Of a stretch of DNA of 64,000 nucleotides, positions 44,860 to 53,099 are shown piece by piece. The DNA is from JAOTZA01 sp965224065 (lineage in GTDB: Bacteria; Acidobacteriota; Thermoanaerobaculia; Multivoradales; JAHEKO01). The notes under the pieces were generated by a model. It saw nothing but the letters and a program-made list of their open reading frames with translations, was not told the origin of the DNA and searched no databases. The stretch lies in the NCBI GenBank assembly GCA_965224065.1, contig CBDCYF010000005.1, forward strand, positions 496,001-560,000, in the 5' to 3' direction. A program made the translations under genes and the position numbers. Each line of letters starts with the position of its first letter. Position 1 is the first letter of the stretch.

Positions 44860-45343
44860 TCGGGGCCCCGCCGAGCAAGCGGTAGAGATCGTCGGGGTCG
44901 ACGGCCGAATAGAAACGGTCGCACTGACAATCGCGGGTCACCCAGCGAGAGATGGCGGCCAGCGACTGCAAGTGCACCGCCGGCGCCGCGGCGGGCGAGA
45001 GCAGCAAAAAGAAGAGCTTGACCGCCTCGCCGTCCGGAGCTCCGAACTCGATCCCGTCCGGTGACACTCCCACCGCGACGACCGCATCATCCAACTCGGC
45101 GAGCTTGCAGTGTGGGATCGCCACTCCGTTTCCGGTGGCGGTGGACCCCAGCTCCTCGCGCTCGCGGAGCTTCTCGAACAGGGCCTCGCGGTCCGCGACC
45201 AGACCGGTCTCGGCGATCAGCGCGGAGAGCTCACGCAGGACCGTCCAGCGGTCTTTTGCCAGCAGCGACGGAAAGATCAGCCCCGGCCGGATGAGGTTTT
45301 GCAACTCGACCGACGAGGCTTCCCGCACCGCCTCCCCGCTCAA
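44852..45343 (-). CDS. ptsN: PTS nitrogen-type EIIA (PtsN)
   Basis: 163 aa. EIIA-Ntr/Fru fold: RPGLIFPSLLAKDRWTVLRELS, LREREELGSTATGNGVAIPHCKL with the phosphorylated His in IPHCK, and VKLFFLLLSPAAAPAVHLQSLAAIS. EIIA-Ntr regulates K+ transport and nitrogen/sigma-54-linked functions. It follows hpf by 16 nt and sits next to rpoN as in Proteobacteria. Confidence 0.94.
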   Translation of the reverse strand: MSGEAVREASSVELQNLIRPGLIFPSLLAKDRWTVLRELSALIAETGLVADREALFEKLREREELGSTATGNGVAIPHCKLAELDDAVVAVGVSPDGIEFGAPDGEAVKLFFLLLSPAAAPAVHLQSLAAISRWVTRDCQCDRFYSAVDPDDLYRLLGGAPID

Positions 45344-45359
45344 ACGAGACCTCCGCCGC

Positions 45360-45911
45360 TCATCCGGCGTCTGGCGCGATGAGCCCGTAGTCGTTGTCCC
45401 GGCGTCGGTACAACACGCTGACCCGATCGCTGGTCGCGTCCCGGAAAACGATGAACTCGTTCTTCGAGCCCTCGAGCTCGAGCGCCGCCTCTTCGAGGCT
45501 CATCGGCTTGATCGGCAGCTCGCTCGACTTGACGATCTTGGGCCCGCGGGGCGCACCGACACTCTCGCGCTCGACCACGCTCACGGGCCAGGCATGAGCT
45601 CCGTTGCGCCGATCGGCCCGTCGCCGCTTGTCCTTGTGTTTTTTGCGCGACCGACGGGCCTGTTTTTCGATCTTGTCGACCGCCAGGTTGATCGCGTCCA
45701 GCATGTTGCCGGTCTCCTCCGCCGCCTGCAACACCCCAAACCGGTGCGACAGATGGATCTCCGCGATCCGCCGGTGTTTTTCGGATTCGAGTGTGACCCG
45801 CGCCTCGACCGGCTCCTCGACAAACTTGGCGACCTTGCCGAGCTTGCCGGACGCATACTCGCGCACGCGGTCATTGGCCTTGAAGTTGCGAGTCGAGAAC
45901 TCGATGTTCAT
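45360..45911 (-). CDS. hpf: Ribosome hibernation-promoting factor, long form
   Basis: 183 aa. The N-terminal HPF/YfiA domain (about 1-100: MNIEFSTRNFKANDRVREYASGKLGKVAKF and RVTLESEKHRRIAEIHLSHRFGVLQAAEETGNMLDAINLAVDKI) is followed by a basic linker. The C-terminal dimerisation domain (about 130-183: KPMSLEEAALELEGSKNEFIVFRDATSDRVSVLYRRRD) makes it the long form that pairs 70S into 100S ribosomes. Normal length for that form. Confidence 0.95.
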   Translation of the reverse strand: MNIEFSTRNFKANDRVREYASGKLGKVAKFVEEPVEARVTLESEKHRRIAEIHLSHRFGVLQAAEETGNMLDAINLAVDKIEKQARRSRKKHKDKRRRADRRNGAHAWPVSVVERESVGAPRGPKIVKSSELPIKPMSLEEAALELEGSKNEFIVFRDATSDRVSVLYRRRDNDYGLIAPDAG

Positions 45912-45960
45912 TCTGATCCTCCCGTTGTCCTCCTGGTGGAAACCTCGTCCGATTGCCGGC

Positions 45961-47424
45961 TCAGAAGATCTGCTTGCGATGGGTCGATGATGGGATCATC
46001 AGTTCGTCTCTGTATTTTGCAACCGTTCTGCGGGCGATGTTGATTCCCTCCCGTTTGAGAATTCTGGTCAGCTCGCTGTCCGACAGCGGGCGTTTGGGAT
46101 CCTCGTCGCCGATCAAGTGCTCGATCTTGCGCTTGACGGTCAGCGACGAGATATCGGCGCCGTACTCGCGCTCGATGCCGCTGTGGAAGAAGAACTTCAT
46201 CGGGAAAAGACCGCGCGGCGTGTGGATGTACTTGTTCGAGACCACCCGGCTGACCGTCGACTCGTGCATACCGATGTCTTCGGCCACGTCGCGCAGCACC
46301 ATCGGCCGGAGCCGGTCGATGCCGTAGTCCAGAAAATCCCGCTGCTGCCGAACGATCGATTCGGCAACCTTGTAGATGGTGCGCTGCCTCTGGTCGAGGC
46401 TCTTGATCAGCCAGACGGCCGACCGCAGCTTCTCCTTGATGAAGTTCTTGGCGTCCGTTTGACCGCCGGCCGCCTTGATGGCCGCCAGCATCCGCCGGTA
46501 CGCCTTGCTGATCCTCAGCTTGGGCAAGCCGTCGTCATTGAGCTGGACGACGTAGTCGGAGCCCACCTTGAGCACGTGGACATCGGGCTCGACGTACTGT
46601 GTGCGCTCGGCGTTGAACTGGCGGCCCGGCCGGGTCTCGAGCGCCCGGATGGCGGCCACCACCGGCTCCAGGTCGGCCAGCTCGATCTCGAGCCATTTGG
46701 CAATGGCTGGAAACTGCCGGTGTAGAAAGGGGTCCCAGTGGTCCTCGATCACCCGCCGGACCAGCGAATCCTGGGGCTCACCGCGAAAATCGATCTGTTT
46801 GATCAGACATTCGCGGAGATCGTGGCAGGCGATGCCGGGGGGGTCAAAGCCCTGCACCAGCTCGAGCGCCTGATTCACCTCTTCGGACGTATAGGGGTGT
46901 CCGTTGTGATCCCCCGCGCCCAGGGCGCAGATTTCCTCTTCGGTCGCGACCAGAAACCCATCGGGGTCCAGATTGCCGACGATGAGCTCGCCGATCTCCC
47001 GCTGCCGCGGCTCGACTTCGGTCATGTGGAGCTGCCAGAGCAGGTGATCGTAGAGATCCGGCTCGCGGCTCAACGTGTTCTCAAGTGGCGGCGCCTCGCG
47101 TGTCTCCACCCTCGGAGCCGAGGGCATGTTGTCCATGAAATCGTTGAAATAGGCCTCGAAGTCGATCTCCTCCATCGAATCGCTCTCTTCGGGCTCGGGT
47201 GGCTCCTCGCTCTCGGCCGCGTCCTTTTCCTCGTCGCTCTTCTCGCTCTCTTCCTCGAACTGCTGGTCGCCCTCTTCGAGAACCGGGTTCTCCACCAGTT
47301 CTTGCGTGAGCGTGTTTTGCAGCTCTAACCGGGTCATCTGCAGCAGCTTGATGGCCTGCTGCAACGACGGCGTCATCACCAGCCGTTGGGCCAGTTTGAG
47401 CTGTAGTTTTTGCTCGAGCGCCAT
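45961..47424 (-). CDS. rpoN: RNA polymerase sigma-54 factor
   Basis: 487 aa. Region I activator-interacting Gln/Leu-rich: LQLKLAQRLVMTPSLQQAIKLLQM. Region II is acidic (EESEKSDEEKDAAESEEPPEPEES). The core and DNA-binding domain include YIHTPRGLFPMKFFFHSGI, and the RpoN box is ARRTVAKYRDEL near the C terminus. It reads -24/-12 promoters. No sigma-54 activator gene occurs in the window. Order lptB-rpoN-hpf-ptsN is the classical one. Confidence 0.97.
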   Translation of the reverse strand: MALEQKLQLKLAQRLVMTPSLQQAIKLLQMTRLELQNTLTQELVENPVLEEGDQQFEEESEKSDEEKDAAESEEPPEPEESDSMEEIDFEAYFNDFMDNMPSAPRVETREAPPLENTLSREPDLYDHLLWQLHMTEVEPRQREIGELIVGNLDPDGFLVATEEEICALGAGDHNGHPYTSEEVNQALELVQGFDPPGIACHDLRECLIKQIDFRGEPQDSLVRRVIEDHWDPFLHRQFPAIAKWLEIELADLEPVVAAIRALETRPGRQFNAERTQYVEPDVHVLKVGSDYVVQLNDDGLPKLRISKAYRRMLAAIKAAGGQTDAKNFIKEKLRSAVWLIKSLDQRQRTIYKVAESIVRQQRDFLDYGIDRLRPMVLRDVAEDIGMHESTVSRVVSNKYIHTPRGLFPMKFFFHSGIEREYGADISSLTVKRKIEHLIGDEDPKRPLSDSELTRILKREGINIARRTVAKYRDELMIPSSTHRKQIF

Positions 47425-47434
47425 GTCGGGAGTG

Positions 47435-48172
47435 CTAGAGGCTGAACTCTTCGCCCAAGTAGATTTTTCGCACTTGCGGGTCCATGGAGAGCTCGATAGG
47501 GGTCCCGGACCGGAGGATCTCGCCTTCGTTGATGATATAGGCGGAATCGGTGATTTTCAACGTGTCGCGGACGTTGTGATCGGTGATCAGCACGCCGATC
47601 CCCATCTCTTTGAGGTGGCTGACGACATCCTGAATGTCCTGCACCGCGATCGGGTCGATGCCGGCAAACGGCTCATCGAGCAGGATAAACGACGGGCTCA
47701 GGACCAGGGCTCGCGCGATCTCGACCCGTCTGCGCTCGCCGCCCGAGAGCGTGTAGGCCATGTTCTTGCGCTTGGTCTCCAAACCGAAGTGCTCGAGAAG
47801 CTGGCCGAGCCGGCGCTCGCGCTCGCCGCCGCCGATGTCGAGCGTCTCCAGGATGGCGCGCAGGTTGTCCTCGACCGACATGCGGCGAAACACCGAGGCC
47901 TCCTGGGGCAAGTAGCTGATCCCTTTGCGCGCCCGCAGGTACATCGGCAACGAAGTGATCTCCTCGTCGCCGAGAAACACCTGCCCGGCATCGGGACGGG
48001 TGGCGCCGACCACCATGTAAAAGCAGGTCGTTTTGCCGGCGCCGTTGGGGCCGAGAAGACCGACCACGCTCCCCGACCGAACCTCGATCGAGACTCCGTT
48101 GACGACCGCGCGGCCGCCGTAGACCTTGCGCAGCCCCTCGGCGCGCAAAACGACATGTTCGGGCGTCGTCAC
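47435..48172 (-). CDS. lptB: LPS-export ATP-binding protein LptB
   Basis: 245 aa. Walker A GPNGAGKTTCFYMVVG, signature LSGGERRRVEIARAL, Walker B LILLDEPFAGIDPIAV and the H-loop LITDHNVRDTL. LptB drives LptF/LptG to extract LPS and hand it to LptC. It overlaps the LptC/LptA gene by 4 nt and lies 10 nt before rpoN. Confidence 0.97.
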   Translation of the reverse strand: MTTPEHVVLRAEGLRKVYGGRAVVNGVSIEVRSGSVVGLLGPNGAGKTTCFYMVVGATRPDAGQVFLGDEEITSLPMYLRARKGISYLPQEASVFRRMSVEDNLRAILETLDIGGGERERRLGQLLEHFGLETKRKNMAYTLSGGERRRVEIARALVLSPSFILLDEPFAGIDPIAVQDIQDVVSHLKEMGIGVLITDHNVRDTLKITDSAYIINEGEILRSGTPIELSMDPQVRKIYLGEEFSL

Positions 48173-50190
48173 GAGTCGGCGTCCTCGCTGGAACCGGCGG
48201 CACGCTCGGCAGCCACCGGCGCCGGGACACCCGTCTGCACTCGCGCCGTGCCGGTCTCCAAGTCGTAGAGCACAACGCCCCCTCGGATCTTGCCGCCTGC
48301 GGCGTCGGTGAGCACCACCGGCCGTCCGCTGATCTCGACACTCGCGCTCTGGGGCCGGTACACCGCTCGTTCCCCGGTAACGGTGTGTCCCTGTGTGGGG
48401 TTTTCGATCAGCGAATTGCCGGTACAGATCATCTGGTCGAGCTCCGAGCCTTCCGCCAGCATCACGTCCAGATCGTCACACGTCAGACTGCTCCCCGCTT
48501 GGTGCGCGCGCGGCCGGCCGCTGTAGCGCAGGGTGCTCTCGGATCGCTCGTATACCAGCTTGGCCGCGGTGACCTCGATCGGCGCCGCTGAGCGGTTCTC
48601 GGCGGTGGTGTCGTCTCTGGCCGCGTCTGCGTCCTTGATCACCGTCTTGACGCGGCCACTGGCCGTCAACGTCCGCCCTCCCCGAGTGCCCTCCAGCTTG
48701 TCGGCGACCAGGAAGTTCTCCTTCTGCCACGCGCGCACGTCGCCTTCGAAGGAGAACTCGCCCGAATCGGACCAGTTTGCACCCGACGCGGTGAGATGAA
48801 TCGGCTCGTCGCCTTCCCCGCCCGCCGCGAACAGGCCGAGGTCGCCTTTGCCGGGCAGGAACGCGCGCACTCCCTCTGTTGCCCGCCCGGAGCCTCTGTC
48901 CGGCCGGTAGCTCATGCGTGGAGCATGGAAGTCCCCACTGCGGGTGAAGACCTTGGCCGGCTGGCCAAAGATCTCGAGCTTGCCACCGCGACCGGTGGCC
49001 ACGGCCCGGTTGCCGCTGGCCTGGAACCCCGGCCGGTGGAGATCCACGCCGCCGTCCAGGGTCAGCCGCTCGAGCGCGCCTCCTGCGTCGAACGATGCCA
49101 CAGCGCTCTCGGCGCACCCGCTCGCCATCGGGTTCCCTTCGTCAAAGGCCAGAAAATCCCTGATGAGCACAGGACCTTGCGCCCGGGAGCTCTCGAGGAC
49201 TCCGTCGCTGAACTCGAGCGCGAGAGAAGGCGTAATCAGACGCCGGACTTCACCGCCGAGACCGAGAAAATCGAGGGTCGCTTCCCCGTTCTCCGCCGCC
49301 TCGATCTCCGCCGAGGCCATCTCCCCGCTCCCCGGCTCGAAGAGCACCGAGGCCCGCTCGCCGGCAAACCGAAGCCCCGAGCCCACGCCCCCTTCGGGCG
49401 CGGGACGGTAACCGGCCACATCCCAGCGAGCGGTGACAAACCGCGCTTCGCGGCCGGTCTCGTCGAGCGTCACGCTCAGACGCCGAGCCCTCAACTCGTC
49501 GTCGTTTCTTCTCAACAGCACTTCGCCCTCGGCGACGAGCAATTGTTCTTTCTCTTCATACACCACCCGCTTGGCCTCCAACGCACCCCTGGTTCCCGCG
49601 CCGGCACCGGACGTGATTAGCACGTTCCCGGCCAACTGATACCACTTGCGGCGCAGATGGGCGGTCAGCTCACGCGAGCGCCCGGAGAAACGGTCCTGAT
49701 AGGAAAACCGTACCGGTGGCTGAGTGGAAGTCACGACGCTGCCGCCACGGCGGAGCTCGAAGCCACGGCCACGGATCTCGATCCCACCCGAAGTGGTCAT
49801 GACGACGTTGCCCGAGAGCTGAGCGGTGGAGCTCTCCTGCTGGTAGATGCCCTCATCGGCTCGGATCAGAAACTCTCCGTTGTCCCGGAACACCCGCAGA
49901 CGGATGCCTTCCAGCGTGATTCGCTCCTCACGGGTCGACACCCACCGGTCCGCCGCGATCACAAAGCGCCGCTCACCGTCCTCTGTGACTTCATGCTCGA
50001 ACCCCTGCCCGGTACGGACTTCGTCGGGATCCGCGGCGCCCAGAACCTCGGCGTCGTCTTCGCGGACGGCATTGCGGTCGGAACCGCCTCGGATCAGCAA
50101 GGCGGTAAACACACCTAGGAACAAGACCAGGGCCGCAAGCAGGCCCCGCCGGATCCACACCACGGGTTGATAGCGCGTCGACCGACTCAC
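48169..50190 (-). CDS. LptC-LptA fusion: periplasmic LPS-bridge protein
   Basis: 673 aa, far larger than LptC (about 190) or LptA (about 185). Residues about 12-30 (VWIRRGLLAALVLFLGVFTALLI) form the single membrane anchor of LptC. The first third then has the beta-jellyroll pattern (RITLEGIRLRVFRDNGEFLIRADEGIYQQES, LSGNVVMTTSGGIEIRGRGF). The remaining part has further OstA/LptA-like strands (GNRAVATGRGGKLEIFGQPAKVFTRSGDFHAPRMSY, GRPRAHQAGSSLTCDDLDVMLAEGS, NPTQGHTVTGERAVYRPQSASVEISG). Immediately upstream of lptB, where lptC and lptA normally are. Confidence 0.88.
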   Translation of the reverse strand: MSRSTRYQPVVWIRRGLLAALVLFLGVFTALLIRGGSDRNAVREDDAEVLGAADPDEVRTGQGFEHEVTEDGERRFVIAADRWVSTREERITLEGIRLRVFRDNGEFLIRADEGIYQQESSTAQLSGNVVMTTSGGIEIRGRGFELRRGGSVVTSTQPPVRFSYQDRFSGRSRELTAHLRRKWYQLAGNVLITSGAGAGTRGALEAKRVVYEEKEQLLVAEGEVLLRRNDDELRARRLSVTLDETGREARFVTARWDVAGYRPAPEGGVGSGLRFAGERASVLFEPGSGEMASAEIEAAENGEATLDFLGLGGEVRRLITPSLALEFSDGVLESSRAQGPVLIRDFLAFDEGNPMASGCAESAVASFDAGGALERLTLDGGVDLHRPGFQASGNRAVATGRGGKLEIFGQPAKVFTRSGDFHAPRMSYRPDRGSGRATEGVRAFLPGKGDLGLFAAGGEGDEPIHLTASGANWSDSGEFSFEGDVRAWQKENFLVADKLEGTRGGRTLTASGRVKTVIKDADAARDDTTAENRSAAPIEVTAAKLVYERSESTLRYSGRPRAHQAGSSLTCDDLDVMLAEGSELDQMICTGNSLIENPTQGHTVTGERAVYRPQSASVEISGRPVVLTDAAGGKIRGGVVLYDLETGTARVQTGVPAPVAAERAAGSSEDADS

Positions 50191-50218
50191 CTTGGCATTC
50201 TAATGACTATTGGGTTTG

Positions 50219-51946
50219 TCAGCCGATCGGCCGGGCCGCCCGTATTCGCAAGACGGGGCGCCGGGTGTAGCCGTCGATCTCGGCATACCCGACGACCTCG
50301 AAGGTGCCGGCGAGCTCGGCTGCGCGATCCCGCCACCGCCATCCGACCAGATCGAGCTCGGCGCCGTCCGCCGTGCCACCGGCACCGCGCGTCTTGAGAC
50401 CGAGGTGGTCGGATCCGAAGAAGCGCGGCGGCGCCACCGGCTGGAGGGGGCCGACGCGCAAAAGTGGCTCGCGGTTGCCGACCCCGAAGGGAGCGAGCCG
50501 TGTCAGCGCCGCGGTGAGCTCCAGATTCACCTGCCCGGCCGTGAGGCGCGCTTCGTACTGATAGCGCGGCCGGAGAAGGGCCGGGTCCCAGACCGCAGCC
50601 GCCTCCTCCCATTCCCGCCGCAGATCGGGCAGCGCGCCGGCATCAACCGACAGCCCGACCGCCTGCGCGTGGCCGCCAAACCGCGCGAGCCGTTCCCGCC
50701 AGGCCGACAGAAAGCCGTGCAAGTGAACCCCCTCGACGCTGCGCCCTGACCCGGTCGCGACGCCGTCTTGCTCGGCCAGCAAAAGGGTCGGGCGATGATA
50801 GCTGCGCGCGATCCTGCCGGCCGCGATTCCCACCACGCCTCGATGCCACTCGGGGCTCGACGCCACCAGAATCGGCGGCAGCTCCTCGAGCTTCTCTACC
50901 CACTCGCGGGTCTCCTCGACGACCCTGAGCTCGGCCTGGCGCCGCTCGGTGTTCCAGGCGTCGAGCCGGGCAGCCAGCTCGGCGGCCCGCGCCGGATCCC
51001 GCTCGAGCAGAAGATCCAGCGCCACGTGCGCGGAGTCCATCCGGCCGGCGGCGTTGATCCGGGGACCGAGGCGGAACCCGACGTCGGAGGCGTCCAAGGG
51101 CAACCGCACGCCGGCGACTTCCATAAGCGACGTCAAACCGGCCGCGCGGCTCCGCCCCAGGGACTCCAGCCCCAGGCGGGCTATGACCCGGTTCTCTCCC
51201 CGGAGCGGGACCATGTCGGCGATCGTCCCCAGGCAGGCGACTCGCAGCAGCAGGTCCGGCGCCACCGGACGGCCGGCACGCTCGGCCAGCGCGCTCGCCA
51301 ACTTGAAGGCCACTCCCGCGCCCGAGAGGTCACGGAACGGGTAGGTCGAGCTCTCCAGATGAGGGTTGATCTCGATCACCCGCGGGTCGTGCGCAACGCC
51401 CGGTAGGTGGTGGTCGGTCACGATCACGGCGATCCCGCGGTTCAACGCCTCCCGTGCCGCCTCGACCGAGGTCGAGCCACAGTCCGCGGTGACGATCACG
51501 CCCGCTCCCAGCACGGCCGCACGCTCGACTTGGGCCGATTGGAAGCCGTAGCCGTCGCGTAGCCGGTGAGGCAGGATGGGTGTGGTTTCGATGCGACAAG
51601 CCCCAAAAACCGCCACCAGCATTGCAGTGGCCGAGATGCCGTCGACGTCGTAGTCGCCCACGATCGCCACGGTCTCCGAGCGGTCCCGCGCCGCGATCAA
51701 ACGGTCGACGGCCGCGTCCATGCCATCGAGCCGGAAGGGGTCGTGAAGCTGATCGACCCGGGGCTCCAGAAAGGACCGAGCCTCGTCCATGGAATCGACC
51801 CCGCGACGCGCCAGGACCGCAGGGAAAAAGTCCAGCTCCGGGTCGAGCCCCAGCTCCGAAACGTCGAGCCCGGCGGCTGCCTCGGGCACCGGCGCCTCGA
51901 CCCATTCCGCTACCGGGGCGGTCACGGTTTTTGGGGTCCCGGCCAA
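50219..51946 (-). CDS. recJ: Single-stranded-DNA exonuclease RecJ
   Basis: 575 aa from TTG 51946; an ATG at 52018 would overlap accA by 53 nt and add residues encoded in the accA shadow. DHH-family motifs: VAIVGDYDVDGISATAM, VTADCGSTS, VTDHHLPG, and the DHHA1 domain with FGGHAQAVGLSV. C-terminal OB fold about 470-575. It degrades ssDNA 5' to 3' in recombination and mismatch repair. Catalytic residues look intact. Confidence 0.94.
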   Translation of the reverse strand: MAGTPKTVTAPVAEWVEAPVPEAAAGLDVSELGLDPELDFFPAVLARRGVDSMDEARSFLEPRVDQLHDPFRLDGMDAAVDRLIAARDRSETVAIVGDYDVDGISATAMLVAVFGACRIETTPILPHRLRDGYGFQSAQVERAAVLGAGVIVTADCGSTSVEAAREALNRGIAVIVTDHHLPGVAHDPRVIEINPHLESSTYPFRDLSGAGVAFKLASALAERAGRPVAPDLLLRVACLGTIADMVPLRGENRVIARLGLESLGRSRAAGLTSLMEVAGVRLPLDASDVGFRLGPRINAAGRMDSAHVALDLLLERDPARAAELAARLDAWNTERRQAELRVVEETREWVEKLEELPPILVASSPEWHRGVVGIAAGRIARSYHRPTLLLAEQDGVATGSGRSVEGVHLHGFLSAWRERLARFGGHAQAVGLSVDAGALPDLRREWEEAAAVWDPALLRPRYQYEARLTAGQVNLELTAALTRLAPFGVGNREPLLRVGPLQPVAPPRFFGSDHLGLKTRGAGGTADGAELDLVGWRWRDRAAELAGTFEVVGYAEIDGYTRRPVLRIRAARPIG

Positions 51947-51965
51947 ATTCCGCTCGTGACGTTTG

Positions 51966-52952
51966 CTAGCCGCCGAGCGCTCGAAACCCGCGCTTGCGCG
52001 GCTTCTCTTTGAGCACACCCAGGGCGCGAAAGCGAGCGTAGCGCTCGTCCAGCAGCTCGTCCAGATCGCGCCCCGTGGCCTCCTCGAGGACCGCGGCCAG
52101 CCTCTCGCCGATCGTGCGGATCGCGGCCGCGGGGTCGGCGTGGGCGCCCCCCAGCGGCTCCGGAACGATCTCGTCGACCACCCCCAGATCGAGAATGTCG
52201 GGCGCGGTCAGTTTGAGCGCGGCGGCCGCTTCGGCCCGTTTCTCCTGATCCTTCCACAAAATCGCTGCGCAGCCCTCGGGCGAGATCACCGAGTACGTCG
52301 CGTACTCCATCATCAGCACCCGGTCTCCCATCCCGATACCCAACGCGCCGCCGCTTCCCCCCTCGCCGGTGACCGCCACCAGGATCGGAGTGCGGAGAGC
52401 CGCCATCTCGACCAGATTGGCGGCGATCGCTTCGGCTTGCCCGCGCTCCTCGGCACCGAGACCCGGGTAGGCGCCGGGTGTGTCGACAAAGGAGATCAAG
52501 GGAAGGCCGAATCGTTCCGCGAGCTGCATCACCCGGCGGGCCTTGCGGTAGCCCTCCGGGCGAGGCTGGCCAAAGTTCCGGCGAATGCGCTCCTTGGTGC
52601 CGCGGCCCTTCTGATGGCCGACGACGGCCACCGAGCGGCCGGCAAAACGCGCCAGCCCGGCGACGATGGCCGGGTCGTCGGCGAACGAGCGGTCGCCGTG
52701 GATCTCCACCCACTCGCTCATCAGGGCTTCGATGTAGTCCAGGGTGTGGGGCCGGGCGGAATGACGCGCCACCTGGGTCTTCTGCCAGGGCGTCAGGTTT
52801 TTGTAGATCTCCGCGGTGGCCTTCTCCAACCGAGTCTTCAGGCGGGCGATCTCCCGGCCGCGGCCGGCGCCCTCGGGGAAGCCCTCCAGCTCCTCGATCC
52901 GCCGTCGCAGATCGACCAGGGCTGATTCGAACGGTGCGTCGGTGGAGGCCAT
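51966..52952 (-). CDS. accA: Acetyl-CoA carboxylase carboxyltransferase subunit alpha
   Basis: 328 aa. AccA family: LTPWQKTQVARHSARPHTLDYIEAL, SVAVVGHQKGRGTKERIRRNFGQPRPEGYRKA, LPLISFVDTPGAYPGLGAEERGQAEAIA, VTGEGGSGGALGIGMGDRVLMMEYATYSVISPEGCAAILW. It acts with AccD to transfer carboxyl from biotin to acetyl-CoA, the first step of fatty-acid synthesis. No accD in the window. Confidence 0.97.
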   Translation of the reverse strand: MASTDAPFESALVDLRRRIEELEGFPEGAGRGREIARLKTRLEKATAEIYKNLTPWQKTQVARHSARPHTLDYIEALMSEWVEIHGDRSFADDPAIVAGLARFAGRSVAVVGHQKGRGTKERIRRNFGQPRPEGYRKARRVMQLAERFGLPLISFVDTPGAYPGLGAEERGQAEAIAANLVEMAALRTPILVAVTGEGGSGGALGIGMGDRVLMMEYATYSVISPEGCAAILWKDQEKRAEAAAALKLTAPDILDLGVVDEIVPEPLGGAHADPAAAIRTIGERLAAVLEEATGRDLDELLDERYARFRALGVLKEKPRKRGFRALGG

Positions 52953-53099
52953 CGGGACCGATCACGCTAGCACAGGCTGAAGCCAGCTTTCGACGCCGCC
53001 GGCGCCCGCCAAGCGAGATGAAACGGCCGGCGCCTTTGCCGGCCGATCGACCCGGCACTACCCGGACCCGGGGCTGCCGCCGATCGTTCGGGCGCTGCT

